The notes: a model not told the origin generated them from the sequence alone. A stretch of DNA of 64,000 nucleotides from Cyanobium sp. ATX 6A2 (GCF_024346355.1 NZ_JAGQCU010000004.1:144518-208517), one strand, 5' to 3'. Positions 27,959-37,266 are shown, counted from the stretch's first letter. Made by a program: numbers and translations.

Positions 27959-28780
27959 TCAGTTGTCGATGAACACCGAATCTGCCGTGCGCACCACCCG
28001 TGGATCGGGCTCACCGACGATGTCGTGGTCCTTGTGTTCGTAGTCCAGTGCGTGGAGGACGCTGCGGATGGCGCCGAGACGGGCCCTCCTCTTCTCATTC
28101 GAGTTGATGATCGTCCACGGCGCCACGAGGGTGTCGGTGGCGAGCAGCATCTTGTTGCGAGCCTCGGTGTACTCGTCGTACTTCGCCACGCTGACCTCAT
28201 CGATGGGCGACATCTTCCACTGCTTGAGCGGATCCTCGCGCCGGTCTTCGAAGCGCAGCTTCTGTCGGCCCTGCGACACGGTGAACCACATCTTGAAGAC
28301 CATCATCCCACTGCTCACGAGTGACTGTTCGAAGGCGGGAACCTGGCGGAGGAACAGGGCGTGCTCCTGGGGTGTGCAGAAGCCCATCACCTTTTCCACG
28401 CCGGCCCGATTATACCACGACCTGTCGAACATCGTGATTTCTCCGGCCGATGGCAGGTGCGGGACGTAGCGCTGGAAGTACCACTGCGTCACTTCGGCAT
28501 CGTTGGGCTTCGCCAGCGCGACATGGTCACTACCGCGAGGGTTCAGGTGTTCGCGGAAGCGCTTGATCGCTCCACCCTTGCCCGCCGCATCGCGACCTTC
28601 GAAGAGGATCACCACGCGCTGTCCGACAGCCTTGATGTGACGCTGCGCCTTGAGCAGTTCAATCTGGAGTGATTCGAGGTCTCGTTTGTAGTCCTTCTTG
28701 TCGATCGCTTCGTCGTAGGGACGATCGTTCTGCATCTCCTCGATCGTCTGGGCAGGCGATGGGGGTTGCTTCTTGCTCAT
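27959..28780 (-). CDS. ppk2: Polyphosphate kinase 2 (PPK2)
   Basis: The 273-residue protein has a P-loop kinase fold with Walker A FEGRDAAGKGGAIKRF, the Walker B-like FDRSWYNRAGVEKVMGF segment and the lid region KMWFTVSQGRQKLRFEDRR. PPK2 enzymes transfer phosphate between polyphosphate and nucleotides, usually making NTP/NDP from polyP. The start at 28780 (MSKKQPPS) was chosen; the frame extends upstream into an unrelated, frameshifted antitoxin gene. It is a single-domain PPK2 of usual size. Confidence 0.9.
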   Translation of the reverse strand: MSKKQPPSPAQTIEEMQNDRPYDEAIDKKDYKRDLESLQIELLKAQRHIKAVGQRVVILFEGRDAAGKGGAIKRFREHLNPRGSDHVALAKPNDAEVTQWYFQRYVPHLPSAGEITMFDRSWYNRAGVEKVMGFCTPQEHALFLRQVPAFEQSLVSSGMMVFKMWFTVSQGRQKLRFEDRREDPLKQWKMSPIDEVSVAKYDEYTEARNKMLLATDTLVAPWTIINSNEKRRARLGAIRSVLHALDYEHKDHDIVGEPDPRVVRTADSVFIDN

Positions 28781-28933
28781 GAGCGTTGCGATCGTCCGGC
28801 TGGCCCCACACCGGTGAGATGGGTAAGCCAGCCGCTTGAACTGGGCGGAGCGGTCCACGCCCTTCAGCCAAGGTCGCTGCGAAAAGCACACACCACCTCC
28901 AGCCCCTCCGCACCTGGCCGAAGGCCAGCGTGG

Positions 28934-28995
28934 CGGAGCCACGACGCGACCAGCTGCTGCAGCTCTGCCGCCAGCGCCTCGACGCCATCCGCTTA
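28934..28995 (+). repeat. Fragment of the dispersed HNH-HIT gene family (middle part)
   Basis: The plus-strand frame reads RRDQLLQLCRQRLDAIR, matching the segment DALQQLCRQRLDAFR found in the copies at 42.4 and 44.6 kb. Nothing else of the gene remains here. It abuts the 3' end of the higA antitoxin, and another fragment of the same family lies on the other side of the higBA pair. Confidence 0.55.
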
Positions 28996-29000
28996 GCTCA

Positions 29001-29335
29001 TCAAGGCGGTGAAGCTCCCTCTGGGGATCGAGGCACAAGGAGGATCTCCACATCGCAGCCGAGCACATCGGCGTAGCGGCGGAGAGTGGACAGTGCGGGC
29101 AGGTGCTTGCGGGATCCCTCGAGAGCCGACTGATGGCGCTGCGTGTGGTGCCCATTAGCAGGGCCACCTCCTCCTGGGTGAGACTGGCCCGCTTGCGGGC
29201 CTCAAGGAGCTGCCTGAGCAGACGGAATTCTACGGCAGCCTCCTGCCGCGCTTCGTTGTAGCCCAGCACCCGATCGAGCCGGGCGCGTTCGGAAACGCGA
29301 TCGCGGATGAACGGTTGATAAGGAATGTCAGCCAT
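29001..29335 (-). pseudogene. higA: HigA-type antitoxin (XRE helix-turn-helix) with a two-base insertion
   Basis: The N-terminus (DIPYQPFIRDRVSERARLD) leads into an XRE helix-turn-helix: RASLTQEEVALLMGTTRSAISRL. The frame then breaks at CTCTCGAG; deleting one TC (plus-strand 29121-29124) restores RLEGSRKHLPALSTLRRYADVLGCDVEILLVP and a stop at 29001, giving the normal 110-residue length. HigA would bind and neutralise HigB and repress the operon. It overlaps the toxin gene by eight bases. The broken frame runs on towards ppk2. Confidence 0.75.
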
Positions 29336-29663
29336 GGCGTTTGACGTTCTTGAGGCGTTCCCGAGCGATAAGGAGCTCTCGCTTGGGTGTTTTCTGGGTC
29401 TTCCTCACGAAGGCATGAACCACGGTGATCACCCGCCGATTGCAGAAGCAATAGAAGGCCCGGCCGAAGCCGGAGCGGCCTCTAGGCCTGAGCTCGAACA
29501 GCCCGCCACCCATGGCCTGGTAGTGAGGCGCGCCGAGCAGGGGGCCGTGGTCTTCCAGCAGGTCGAGCAGCTCATCGCAGCGTGCCAGCAGATCCACGGG
29601 CCAGCACTCGATGTCCTCGCGAACACGAGGGTTGTAGTACTCGACCCGAAACGACCGATTTAT
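29328..29663 (-). pseudogene. higB: HigB-type (RelE-superfamily, Gp49-like) toxin without a canonical start codon
   Basis: The protein is typical of Gp49/HigB ribosome-dependent mRNA endonucleases: FRVEYYNPRVREDIECWPVDLLAR, then LFELRPRGRSGFGRAFYCF and HAFVRKTQKTPKREL. Homology runs back to an ATA codon at 29663, where ATG would be expected, and a stop lies just upstream. The first usable start is a GTG at 29597, inside the domain, which would remove the first strand. It is probably silent. It precedes higA with an eight-base overlap, the HigBA gene order. Confidence 0.7.
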
Positions 29664-29731
29664 GTTAGCGCGCGTGCTACTGGCTCAGGGGGTGCTTTCC
29701 CTGGGCTCGCAGCACCGGGCCGTTGTGCTCT

Positions 29732-29791
29732 GAACGCATTCGCATGAGCCACGTGGTTCAGCCGCTCATGCTCATGGAGCTGCACGGCCGC
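29732..29791 (+). repeat. Fragment of the dispersed HNH-HIT gene family (N-terminal part)
   Basis: This stretch encodes RIRMSHVVQPLMLMELHGR, matching RMRMSHTxQPLMLLELLGR in the copies at 40.6 and 44.4 kb. It lies directly before the damaged phoX and after the higBA pair, so the TA module is framed by pieces of the same gene family. Confidence 0.55.
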
Positions 29792-29805
29792 CGCTGCCCG
29801 GGCCG

Positions 29806-31319
29806 ATGCCCCTACCCGGTAACGGCCGCATCGTCATCGACGCCCCTCTGGTGGGTCCGGAGGGCTACCTCAGCGATCTGTTGCTCAGCTGGGGTGAGCC
29901 GCTGGCCGATGGCCGTTTCGGCTTCAACAACGACTACCTGGCGTTCACGCCGCTGGAGGAGCGGCTGCGCTGCCGCCAGCGGCGGCGGCTGGGCTACGAC
30001 GACGGCCTGGGCGGGCCGGTGATCGGCAGCTTCGCCAACTGCGCCTGCGGCCAGACCCCCTGGGGCACGGTGCTCTCGGCCGAGGAGAACGTCCAGAGCC
30101 AGGTGGTGGAGCGGGTGTATGCGGGCGGCTCCTCGCCGCGGCCGGCGCAGCGCCCCTTCCGCTTCGATGGCTCCCGACTCGACGTTCTGGGCAACCCCTT
30201 TGGGCTGGCGGGCAACAAGTACGGCTGGATGGTGGAGCTGGATCCGCGCCGCCCCGACCAGCCGGCGGTGCAGGCCACGGCCCGCCGGCCCCTGGTGGTG
30301 TTTTCCGGCTGCGACCGCCATGGCGGCCACCTCTACCGGTTCGTGAGCGAGGAGCTGGTGCGCGATCCGACCGATCCCGCCAACTCGCGGCTGCTGGAGC
30401 GGGGCCGGCTGGAGGCGGTGGTGTTCGACGCCTACGGCACGGGGCGGTGGGTGGCCCTGGCGCCCGAGACGCCGCTGCGCCCCAGCCACTACAAGCGCCA
30501 CGGGCTCAGCCAGCCACCCTGCTTCCCCACCGCGACCGCAGCCAGCCCGGCGCCGAGGCCCTGGCCAGCGACGCCGAGGTGGCGGCCTACCTCAAGCAGC
30601 ACCGCCGCCTGGCCGACCTCTACCCGGGCAGCGGCGAGGAGCGGCAGGGGGCGATCCTGATCGACGCCCACCTGGCCGCCAACGCCGTGGGCGCCACGCC
30701 GGCGGCGCGTCCTGAGGACACCGACATCGACCTGCGCAGCGGCGATCTGTTGATCGCCTTCACCTCCGGCGGCAGCGACGGCGACGGGCGGGCCGATCCG
30801 GTGATCTTCCGGGGTCCGCGGGGGAGGCGAGCTGGCCCTACGGCTGGGTGATGCGCGTGCAGGACGGCCTGTAGCGGGGGGGCAAGAGCTTCGCCATGCC
30901 CGACAACCTGGCGATCGACCGCCGCGGCAATGTGTGGATGGTCACGGACCGCTCCGCGGCAGCAGCCTGGATGTGTTCGGCAACAACGCCTGCTGGCTGT
31001 TCCCGGCCAGCGGCCCGCGCGCCGGTGAGGCGCTGCTGTTCGCCACCGGGCCTGTGGAGTGCGAGCTGTGCGGGCCGTGCTTCGACCGGGAGGAGTCCAC
31101 CCTGTTCCTGGCGGTGCAGCACCCGGGCGAGATCCATGGCACCCGCCAGCGTGGCGGCGAGGAGATGCAGGCCCACTCCCTGGAAGACAGCGCTGGCGGC
31201 CGCTTCGAGCAGCTGCGCCAGGTGCCCCTCGGCTCTAACTGGCCCTCAGCGGTGCCGGAGGGCCACCCCGGCCGGGGGTGGTGGCGATCCGCCGCGGCGA
31301 CGGCCGGCCGCTGCTGTGA
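29806..31319 (+). pseudogene. PhoX-like (DUF839) alkaline phosphatase, multiply frameshifted
   Basis: Pieces in three frames line up as one PhoX-family protein: FGFNNDYLAFTPL and NCACGQTPWGTVLSAEEN in the first frame, then EDTDIDLRSGDLLIAFTSGG in a second, an in-frame stop near 30871, MPDNLAIDRRGNVWMVTD in a third and finally CWLFPASGP and QHPGE with a stop at 31317. The N-terminal signal and Tat region is missing. PhoX enzymes are periplasmic Ca/Fe phosphatases used for phosphate scavenging. At least three breaks make a dead gene likely, although sequence quality could contribute. Confidence 0.8.
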
Positions 31320-31333
31320 CCGCTGCTCTGACG

Positions 31334-32515
31334 TCACGGCAGGATCTGCCACTGCCCATCCTTGCCCTTCACCAGCAAAAACTGGTTGGGGAAGAGCGAA
31401 TTGAACGTCACCATGAAGCAGAATCCGATGTCATTGGGCAGGGCTTCGAACCGCTCAGCCCAGCCTTCCTGGTCAGGAAAGCTGAACAGGAATTCACCGG
31501 TCCCACGGGCCACCACCACGGGGCTGGCGGTGGTGATCAGGCGGATTTCTGCCTCGGCAGGTGCGGCCACCCGGATGCCGGTGCCGTAGCCCGCCTCCAG
31601 ACAACGGAGCCGGCGCACCTCCGGCACGTTGATCGTGCCCCCACGGTCCGTGGGCTGGCTGGCGATGAATCGATAGGCCGCCTCAAAGTCGGGCGCGAAG
31701 AGTGACGCACGCTGGCTGATCAGGGCCAGGATCGCGGCACGGTCGGCAGGCTCGAGGGTATTGACCGCCGGGGCGTCGTGCCAGGGTTCCACGCTGGCGA
31801 AAGGTGCCTGGAACGCGTGCTGGACGCTCACCGGACCCCGCACTTCACGGTCCTCGCCTCCCCTGGCTGAGTGATTGGTGGTGACCTCGGAGCCCTCCGC
31901 TGTGGTGCTGGTGGTGATCTCGTCATCGATGAGCTTCCAGCGGAACTGACTGCGGTAAGTCACACGTCCATCTTTGGGCGTGAACCGGATCCGCAACAGG
32001 TTGTCGCCACGCCGCAGCAGCGGTTGCAGCTGACTCGCGGGCAACCAGAGGGCGGGAAACACCTCGATTCCGATGTCATCACGGTCCATCACCAGAGCCG
32101 ATTTCTGCTCCAGTGGCCCCTCCGTCATCGGCACCCCATTGAGCTCCAGTTCAACCACTCCCGGCACAGTCGTGACCGATTCGGCGTCCCTGGCGGCGGG
32201 AAGATAGGGCGTGAAGCGGAATTGGATGCTCACCGGCTTTGCCCCTGCCGGTGCCGCAGCGAGTGCCACCAGCGGCGCCAGCAGCGTGGCGGTGACCACG
32301 CTGGTGATCAGACGCCTCAGCTTGCCATGAGGCCGCAATCGATTGTTCTGAGAGCTGCAGCCGTTGGTGCTGCCGGTCCGAGTGTGGGTGGCCACGGTCG
32401 TCTGGATCGGCTGCCGATGGATAGGCTGCTGACGGCTCGAATGCCGGTGGATCGATTGCTGACTCTCACTGGTGAGAGCGAGGAAGTGAGGACGGCTGAA
32501 ATCCCGGCATCCCAT
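31334..32515 (-). CDS. Exported hypothetical protein, 393 residues
   Basis: The first 65 residues are unusual, rich in His, Gln, Ser and Thr (IHRHSSRQQPIHRQPIQTT), followed by a hydrophobic signal-like helix (ITSVVTATLLAPLVALAAAPAGA) and a mature part predicted to be beta-rich (TTVPGVVELELNGVPM, FLFSFPDQEGW). Translation probably starts later than 32515, closer to the helix, but no ATG is present in between. No family is recognised. It heads a run of envelope proteins on the minus strand. Confidence 0.55.
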   Translation of the reverse strand: MGCRDFSRPHFLALTSESQQSIHRHSSRQQPIHRQPIQTTVATHTRTGSTNGCSSQNNRLRPHGKLRRLITSVVTATLLAPLVALAAAPAGAKPVSIQFRFTPYLPAARDAESVTTVPGVVELELNGVPMTEGPLEQKSALVMDRDDIGIEVFPALWLPASQLQPLLRRGDNLLRIRFTPKDGRVTYRSQFRWKLIDDEITTSTTAEGSEVTTNHSARGGEDREVRGPVSVQHAFQAPFASVEPWHDAPAVNTLEPADRAAILALISQRASLFAPDFEAAYRFIASQPTDRGGTINVPEVRRLRCLEAGYGTGIRVAAPAEAEIRLITTASPVVVARGTGEFLFSFPDQEGWAERFEALPNDIGFCFMVTFNSLFPNQFLLVKGKDGQWQILP

Positions 32516-32647
32516 GGCATCAAGGCTGACGCCTCCATGATCGGCACCTCGGTTCTCCTGCGCAACATCATGGTGGCTGCACTGTCATCGTTGGGAAGAT
32601 CTGAACCAGCTGACCAGCTATCTCCACCTTCCGTGCCGGCCTCACGA

Positions 32648-33130
32648 TCACCCTGGGGATCTCAGCAACTCAGCCAGGAAGCGGGAGAGCCTGAAGCGAG
32701 GTTCACCGGGATAGCTGATGTCGGCGATCCTCCACTCGCCGCGACCTACGGGAAGCAGCTGGTAACGCAGTTGCACCGGCGCATCGAGCCTGCCCTCAGC
32801 CGCGGGTGCACAGCCCAGCACCCGTGCGCCGAACGTGCGCACCTGGGTGCCACTGAACACATCGAAATCGACGAAGCGACCATCGGCGGGGCTGAGCCGG
32901 AAGGCGTCCTCGAGCTGCTGAACCAACGCAGGGGTGAAGCATTCGCGTTGGCTCGTCAGCTCGATCGGCCCCCTGTCGTTCTGGCGGCCGATCTGCCAGC
33001 GGTAGAGACCATCGATCTGGGCAATCACCCCCGCAGGACAGGCCACCGGCGAAGCGCCAGCGGTGCCGACGGGTGCCAAGGCGAGCAACAGCAGCAGGCC
33101 AGTAGCCCCAGCAGCGGGCCCGAGCGCCAT
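32648..33130 (-). CDS. Secreted hypothetical protein, about 160 residues
   Basis: A signal peptide (GATGLLLLLALAPVGTAGA) precedes a mature domain beginning near VACPAGVIAQIDGLYRWQIG and ending with WRIADISYPGEPRFRLSRFLAELLR, a pattern resembling small DUF3828-like secreted domains. The ATG at 33130 places the signal peptide at the N-terminus; 33157 is an alternative. The function is unknown. Confidence 0.6.
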   Translation of the reverse strand: MALGPAAGATGLLLLLALAPVGTAGASPVACPAGVIAQIDGLYRWQIGRQNDRGPIELTSQRECFTPALVQQLEDAFRLSPADGRFVDFDVFSGTQVRTFGARVLGCAPAAEGRLDAPVQLRYQLLPVGRGEWRIADISYPGEPRFRLSRFLAELLRSPG

Positions 33131-33165
33131 GGCACTGAGGCCCTGAAGGATGCACACATTTCACG

Positions 33166-33379
33166 CTATATCCTCTCGGGCATCCCTGGCGACGGCACGC
33201 GCTCCTCTGGATCCATGACGCGGGCGATGAAGAACGGCGTTCCGCCGGCACGGCTCCTGATCACCAGCTGGAACGGTTGTTCGACCCACCAGCACCGTTA
33301 CGCCCGCCACCTCGCTGCCGGCTTCATCCCCGCTCAGCAGGCTCTCCTGCAGCACAGCGGTACGACGCCTGACATTCAT
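33166..33379 (-). pseudogene. Serpin (serine protease inhibitor) C-terminal remnant, frameshifted
   Basis: The minus strand encodes AVLQESLLSGDEAGSEVAGVT, like the serpin hinge region, and then in the next frame EQPFQLVIRSRAGGTPFFI followed by ARVMDP, like the serpin C-terminal signature, before a stop at 33166. A single-base shift near the reactive loop separates the two parts and the first 300 residues of a serpin are missing. This is a short, weak but coherent match. Confidence 0.45.
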
Positions 33380-33393
33380 GATTTCGTGCGCTC

Positions 33394-33849
33394 ATGACCC
33401 CAGTGAATGCACGGGTGTGCCTGCTCGTCACCCTCCTGATTCCGCTCCTGGCAGGTTGCGGTCTCATCTGGCGCTGGACGACACGTCCCTTCAGCCTCAG
33501 CTGCGCTTTGGAGGATGGATCGGAGAAGACCATCCGCGTCGATCCACGTCTTCAGCAGGTGCAGGAACTGGATCCCGGCACGGGAGAGGTTCGTGACACC
33601 ATCACCACCAATGAACCACCGGAGGATCTGGGAGGGGGGATCGTCGATGACAGCAAGGTCATAGTTTCCCAGGGGGAGATTCACTGGAACCAGAGGATGT
33701 ACAGGCCCCAGTTCGTCTCGGAAAGCCACACGATTGACCTGCAGACGCTGGGCTATCGGGGTGAGCTGGCCATTGGGAGTGACTATGGGGCGGAGGTCGA
33801 TGCCCAGAGCATGACCGGGACGTGTCGACAGCTCGAGCCTCTGCCGTGA
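33394..33849 (+). CDS. Lipoprotein of unknown function, 151 residues
   Basis: The N-terminus is a lipoprotein signal (VCLLVTLLIPLLAGC) with the lipobox LAGC at residue 22, so the mature protein would be lipid-anchored. The mature part is polar and probably beta-rich with a second and third cysteine (SLSCALEDG, GTCRQLE). It is the only plus-strand gene between 31.3 and 37 kb apart from remnants. No family recognised. Confidence 0.65.
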   Translation: MTPVNARVCLLVTLLIPLLAGCGLIWRWTTRPFSLSCALEDGSEKTIRVDPRLQQVQELDPGTGEVRDTITTNEPPEDLGGGIVDDSKVIVSQGEIHWNQRMYRPQFVSESHTIDLQTLGYRGELAIGSDYGAEVDAQSMTGTCRQLEPLP

Positions 33850-33882
33850 ACCAGGATGGGCGCCTACCTGGAGCGCATGGGC

Positions 33883-34839
33883 TCAAGGAGAGTTCTCCGG
33901 AAGGTCCCACTTGTAGACCCATGCTATGGCCGTCAGATACAGCAGCTTGCCATCAGCTGACACAAGTGTTGGATCGCCATGACTCGTTGATGGCACGCTG
34001 TTGCCCTCCTCCACCCAGTCGTCAGGGATCCGCAGATTCATCAGTAGCTGGCCCTGAAGGTCGCGAATCTCGAAATAGTTATCCCCATACTGCGAGCCAC
34101 CCAGCACTACGCCCGTGCCATGGGGAAGTACCTGGAAGTAATCAACCATGGCGTTCTCACGCAACGTCGCTTGCCGTCTCCCCAGCGGGTCCCATCGTCC
34201 CGCCCCGTACCATCCGGCCCACACATCGCCACTGGCGGTGATGGCCCAGCGTTGAGATTGGCAAGCCCAGTGTCGATTTCACTGAGTAGTCGGCCGGTCG
34301 TCGTGCTCCAGCGGCGCACGGTTCCATTTTCTTCGCCGATGGCGATGCTGCTGCCAGATGGATCGAATGCCACTTGATCCACCTGGGACCTCGCGCTGGG
34401 ATTCTCGAATCGTCGCAGTTGCACCCCCTCAGCATTCCAGAGGACTGCTGAGCCGTCCGTGTGACCGGTGAGCAGGCTTTTCCCATCCGGTGAGATCACC
34501 ATCACCCGGGTATCACAACCTTCACAACCACCATCCTCAGCAGTCGCGGTCTTGAAGCTTCCCCGCGGTTCATCCGTTGCGCTCCAACGATGGATGGTGT
34601 CGCCAGCGAGGCTGAACAGCAGCCGTCCATCCGGCGTGACAGCGACACTCTGCACATGAGTCAGCTCCGGCTGCTGGCGAAAGCGCAACTGTCCTTCCGC
34701 GCTTCGCAGTTCGAATTCCCCTGACCTGCAACCCACCAGCAGCTGCCCTCTCAGCGCGTATGGGTTCGGGCATCGCCAGCAGCGCTGCCAGGATCGCAGT
34801 CACGAGGCCATACAGCCCCAATCCCTGCTGGGTCGTCAT
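33883..34839 (-). pseudogene. Membrane-anchored WD40-like beta-propeller protein (copy B), two frameshifts
   Basis: An N-terminal helix (GLGLYGLVTAILAALLA) is followed after a frame break near 34765 by YALRGQLLVGCRSGEF and WD40-like repeats (SVAVTPDGRLLFSLAGDTIHRW, VMVISPDGKSLLTGHTDGSA). A second break near 34250 leads to WAITASGDVWAGW and a last blade ending VYKWDLPENSP. Single-base indels explain both breaks. It begins 29 bases after the stop of copy A on the same strand and has the same design, so the two are probably tandem duplicates. Confidence 0.6.
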
Positions 34840-34867
34840 CGTCGGTCTGGCATCACGCCCGTCCTCC

Positions 34868-36205
34868 TCAGTGTGCCTGGCCCACCCGCCAGACACCGAT
34901 GCCGTGGTCGGGGACATGGACTGCCAGCGTGTTGCCATCGCCGCTCAGGGCGGATGGTGCCATCGGCAGCATTGGCCTGTTCGGAGATGACGGCCCCGGG
35001 GAACCCAGTTGAAGCGTGTGCTGCACGGTTCCGTCCCTGGGACTCAGGGCCTCCTGGCCGGCTACGACGGGGCCATCCGGGTCCTGAGTCGTCCAGTACA
35101 GCTGGTGCACCCGTTCCGGTGTGTCGAGCATCCGGATCCGCCGTGCCGAGGCCAGATCCCAGATCGAGACTGGTGGTCTCTGGCCGAGGGAGATCACCAG
35201 TTGTCTGCCGTCCAGTGAGAATGCCAGGGCGAGAATGCCCGCCGGCTTCTCCAGCTCCAGGGTGCTGATCAGCCTGCCCTCGCTGATGTTCCACACCTCG
35301 ATCCGGTCGTCGTAGACCCGGCGCGGGAAGGCCAGAAGGCGGCGATCCGGGCTCACGGCAACCGGAAGGGTTCCCCGTTCCACGGTGCTGAGATCAACAG
35401 CAATGGACTGCTGCCATCCCCCACGGGAGAGATCCCACAGCTTGAGGCTCTGGGGTGTGGGTCTCACTGCAGCGGCATCCACGGGGGTCAGCGTCACGAG
35501 CCTGTGATCGGCCATGGGATAGGCCACCTGGCGCCATCCAGGCGTAGGCGGGGTCTGCCGTCGGGCAGCGTGCGCACCTGCACCTGCTGGAGGGCAGCCG
35601 TGATCAGTTCCTGTCCATCCGCAGACAGGGCCAGGGAGGCGACGATGTCCTCAAAGGTCTGCTCCCCCTGGGGTTTGCCGTGCAGGTTGCGGATCCTGTG
35701 CCGTTTGCGGGTCCGGAGATCGATGATGACCACCTGTTGCCTGCCGTAGCGCACACTGAGCACAGCCAGCCGATGGCCATCGCCGCTGAGGGCCAGGTGC
35801 GAGGGAAGGCTCTCGAAGCCGCTGACCTCGGCCAGCAGGGGGAATGGCCCTTGGGGGCTGGGCGTCCTGACGGCGATGGCCGGTGGTGACAGGGTCACCG
35901 TGAGAACCAGGGAGCTGATCAGGTAGCCCGCCAGGATGACGCCAGCGCGGAGCGGGGGGGCGCCCCAGGGGCGAGCGGGGTCGGGCGGCGGTGACCACCC
36001 CCAGCACTGCGCCGCCGATGGCGCTGGCCGGAACGAACATCAGCACGATGAAGCCCAGCCAGATGGTTGGCCCTGGAGGTCGTCGCGCCGCAGCGGCCAC
36101 CCCTGCACCCACGACAGTGCCCAGCACGGAGCTCGCGACGGTCATGCGCAGCAGCTTCGGCAGCACCAGCTGCAGCAGCGTGTCGGCGTCGGGAATCAAC
36201 GTCAT
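34868..36205 (-). pseudogene. Membrane-anchored WD40-like beta-propeller protein (copy A), two frameshifts
   Basis: The N-terminus has two or three membrane helices (VASSVLGTVVGAGVAAAA, WLGFIVLMFVPASAIGGAV, and in the next frame VILAGYLISSLVLTVTL). WD40-type blades follow: LALSGDGHRLAVLSVRYG, LALSADGQELITAAL, VAVSPDRRLLAFPRRVYDD, LAFSLDGRQLVISLG. The first break lies at a run of seven G on the plus strand (35954-35960); the second near 35533. Restoring one base at each gives one protein of about 445 residues with a cytoplasmic or periplasmic propeller. It may be broken or mis-sequenced. Confidence 0.6.
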
Positions 36206-36223
36206 CACAGGCCGGTGCCTGGC

Positions 36224-36985
36224 TCAGTCGACCCGCTCACCGGTGCGCACGGCGGTGGGTGGCGATGGCGGAATGCTGCCGGGCTGCCAGATGCGTGCCC
36301 GCAGCGGCCCCTGATCCCGTGGCTCGAACTCGGCTCGCCAGCCGGATGCCCACTCGATCAGCACCGTGTTCCCCCTGAGCCGCCAGACGCCACCGGCGGA
36401 GCGATCCACGCTGTTGAAGGCCAGACCGTTGGAGAGCAGACTCAGGGTGGTGGGCGGTAGGTCGTCCTGCACTGCCCGGAAGCGGTAGACCCCCACCGCC
36501 ACGGCGATGGGATCACGCACCTGCACCGCCTTGCCGTGGTTGGTGGGTGGCTGGAGACGGTCTGTCCCCGGAGCCCACGACCATTGCACCGGCCCCTCAG
36601 GACCGGTGACGATCGCATCGGTCCAGCCATCGCTGTAATCGATGCGCACGCCGTTCCCCCAGGGTTGCCAGCGGCCTCGTTCGAATAGCTGGGCCGGTCG
36701 CAGGTTCTCGCTGCCCCCGAGCGGCGTGCCCTCCTTGCCACTGGTGCTGAGTGCCCGCCCATCGGCGCTGAGGCGCACGTTGAACAGGTTGTTGGCGTTG
36801 TCCACCAGCGCCCAGACCCCGGTAAAGCGCTGCCGCTGCTGGCGCTGTTCGGCCGCCAGGAGAGACGGTGACTCCGCCGCCCCCGCAGCAATCGGCACAC
36901 CCGCCCCAGTGCCCGCGGCCAGGCCGGCTACCAGCAGCAGCGCCTGGGCGAACCGGCGCGGCTTCCTGTGGTGCATCATCTCCAT
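36224..36985 (-). CDS. Exported beta-rich hypothetical protein, about 253 residues
   Basis: A signal peptide (FAQALLLVAGLAAGTGAGVPIAAGA) is followed by two similar domains: FTGVWALVDNANNLFNVRLSADG ... WGNGVRIDYSDGWTDAI and VGVYRFRAVQDDLPPTTLSLLSNG ... RGNTVLIEWASGWRAEF. The repeat suggests a duplicated beta-barrel or sandwich of about 90 residues. It lies 18 bases upstream of propeller gene A on the same strand, so the three genes may form an operon. Function unknown. Confidence 0.6.
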   Translation of the reverse strand: MEMMHHRKPRRFAQALLLVAGLAAGTGAGVPIAAGAAESPSLLAAEQRQQRQRFTGVWALVDNANNLFNVRLSADGRALSTSGKEGTPLGGSENLRPAQLFERGRWQPWGNGVRIDYSDGWTDAIVTGPEGPVQWSWAPGTDRLQPPTNHGKAVQVRDPIAVAVGVYRFRAVQDDLPPTTLSLLSNGLAFNSVDRSAGGVWRLRGNTVLIEWASGWRAEFEPRDQGPLRARIWQPGSIPPSPPTAVRTGERVD

Positions 36986-37147
36986 CAGCCGGCCGGCAGA
37001 TTCGCTCAGCAATCCTGCTCAGGCCTCAGGTTCCTGGGCAGCCGCAGGCGACAGTTGCAACAGAGGCGGCTGCAACAGGGGCGGCGTCAGTCCCTGACGG
37101 GCCTCACAGCCCCTTTTTCAGGAGTCCCTAAGCAAACCCCGCACCTG

Positions 37148-37262
37148 CGGGCCCTGGAGGTGGACCCCATCGTGCCCAGGAACCAGGGCGGTTCAGATGA
37201 CCTCAGCAACCTGCGGGCCCTCTGCTTCCGCTGCAATGCCGCCAGGCAGCAGCAGAACGCCC
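37148..37262 (+). pseudogene. HNH endonuclease fragment with the catalytic His replaced
   Basis: The stretch encodes RALEVDPIVPRNQGGSDDLSNLRALCFRCNAARQ, split here by the rule on length: its first half, RALEVDPIVPRNQGG, corresponds to RALEVDHIIPRHQGG in the copy at 44.8 kb, and its second half keeps LCFRCNA. The key His of the HNH motif is Pro, and nothing upstream or downstream is kept. It is one of several dispersed fragments of the HNH-HIT gene family. Confidence 0.6.
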
Positions 37263-37266
37263 GGGC

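Noticed and set aside
31871..33397. 508-codon plus-strand open frame over the secreted-protein genes
   Set aside because: Covers two well-formed signal-peptide proteins on the minus strand and has no recognisable domain.
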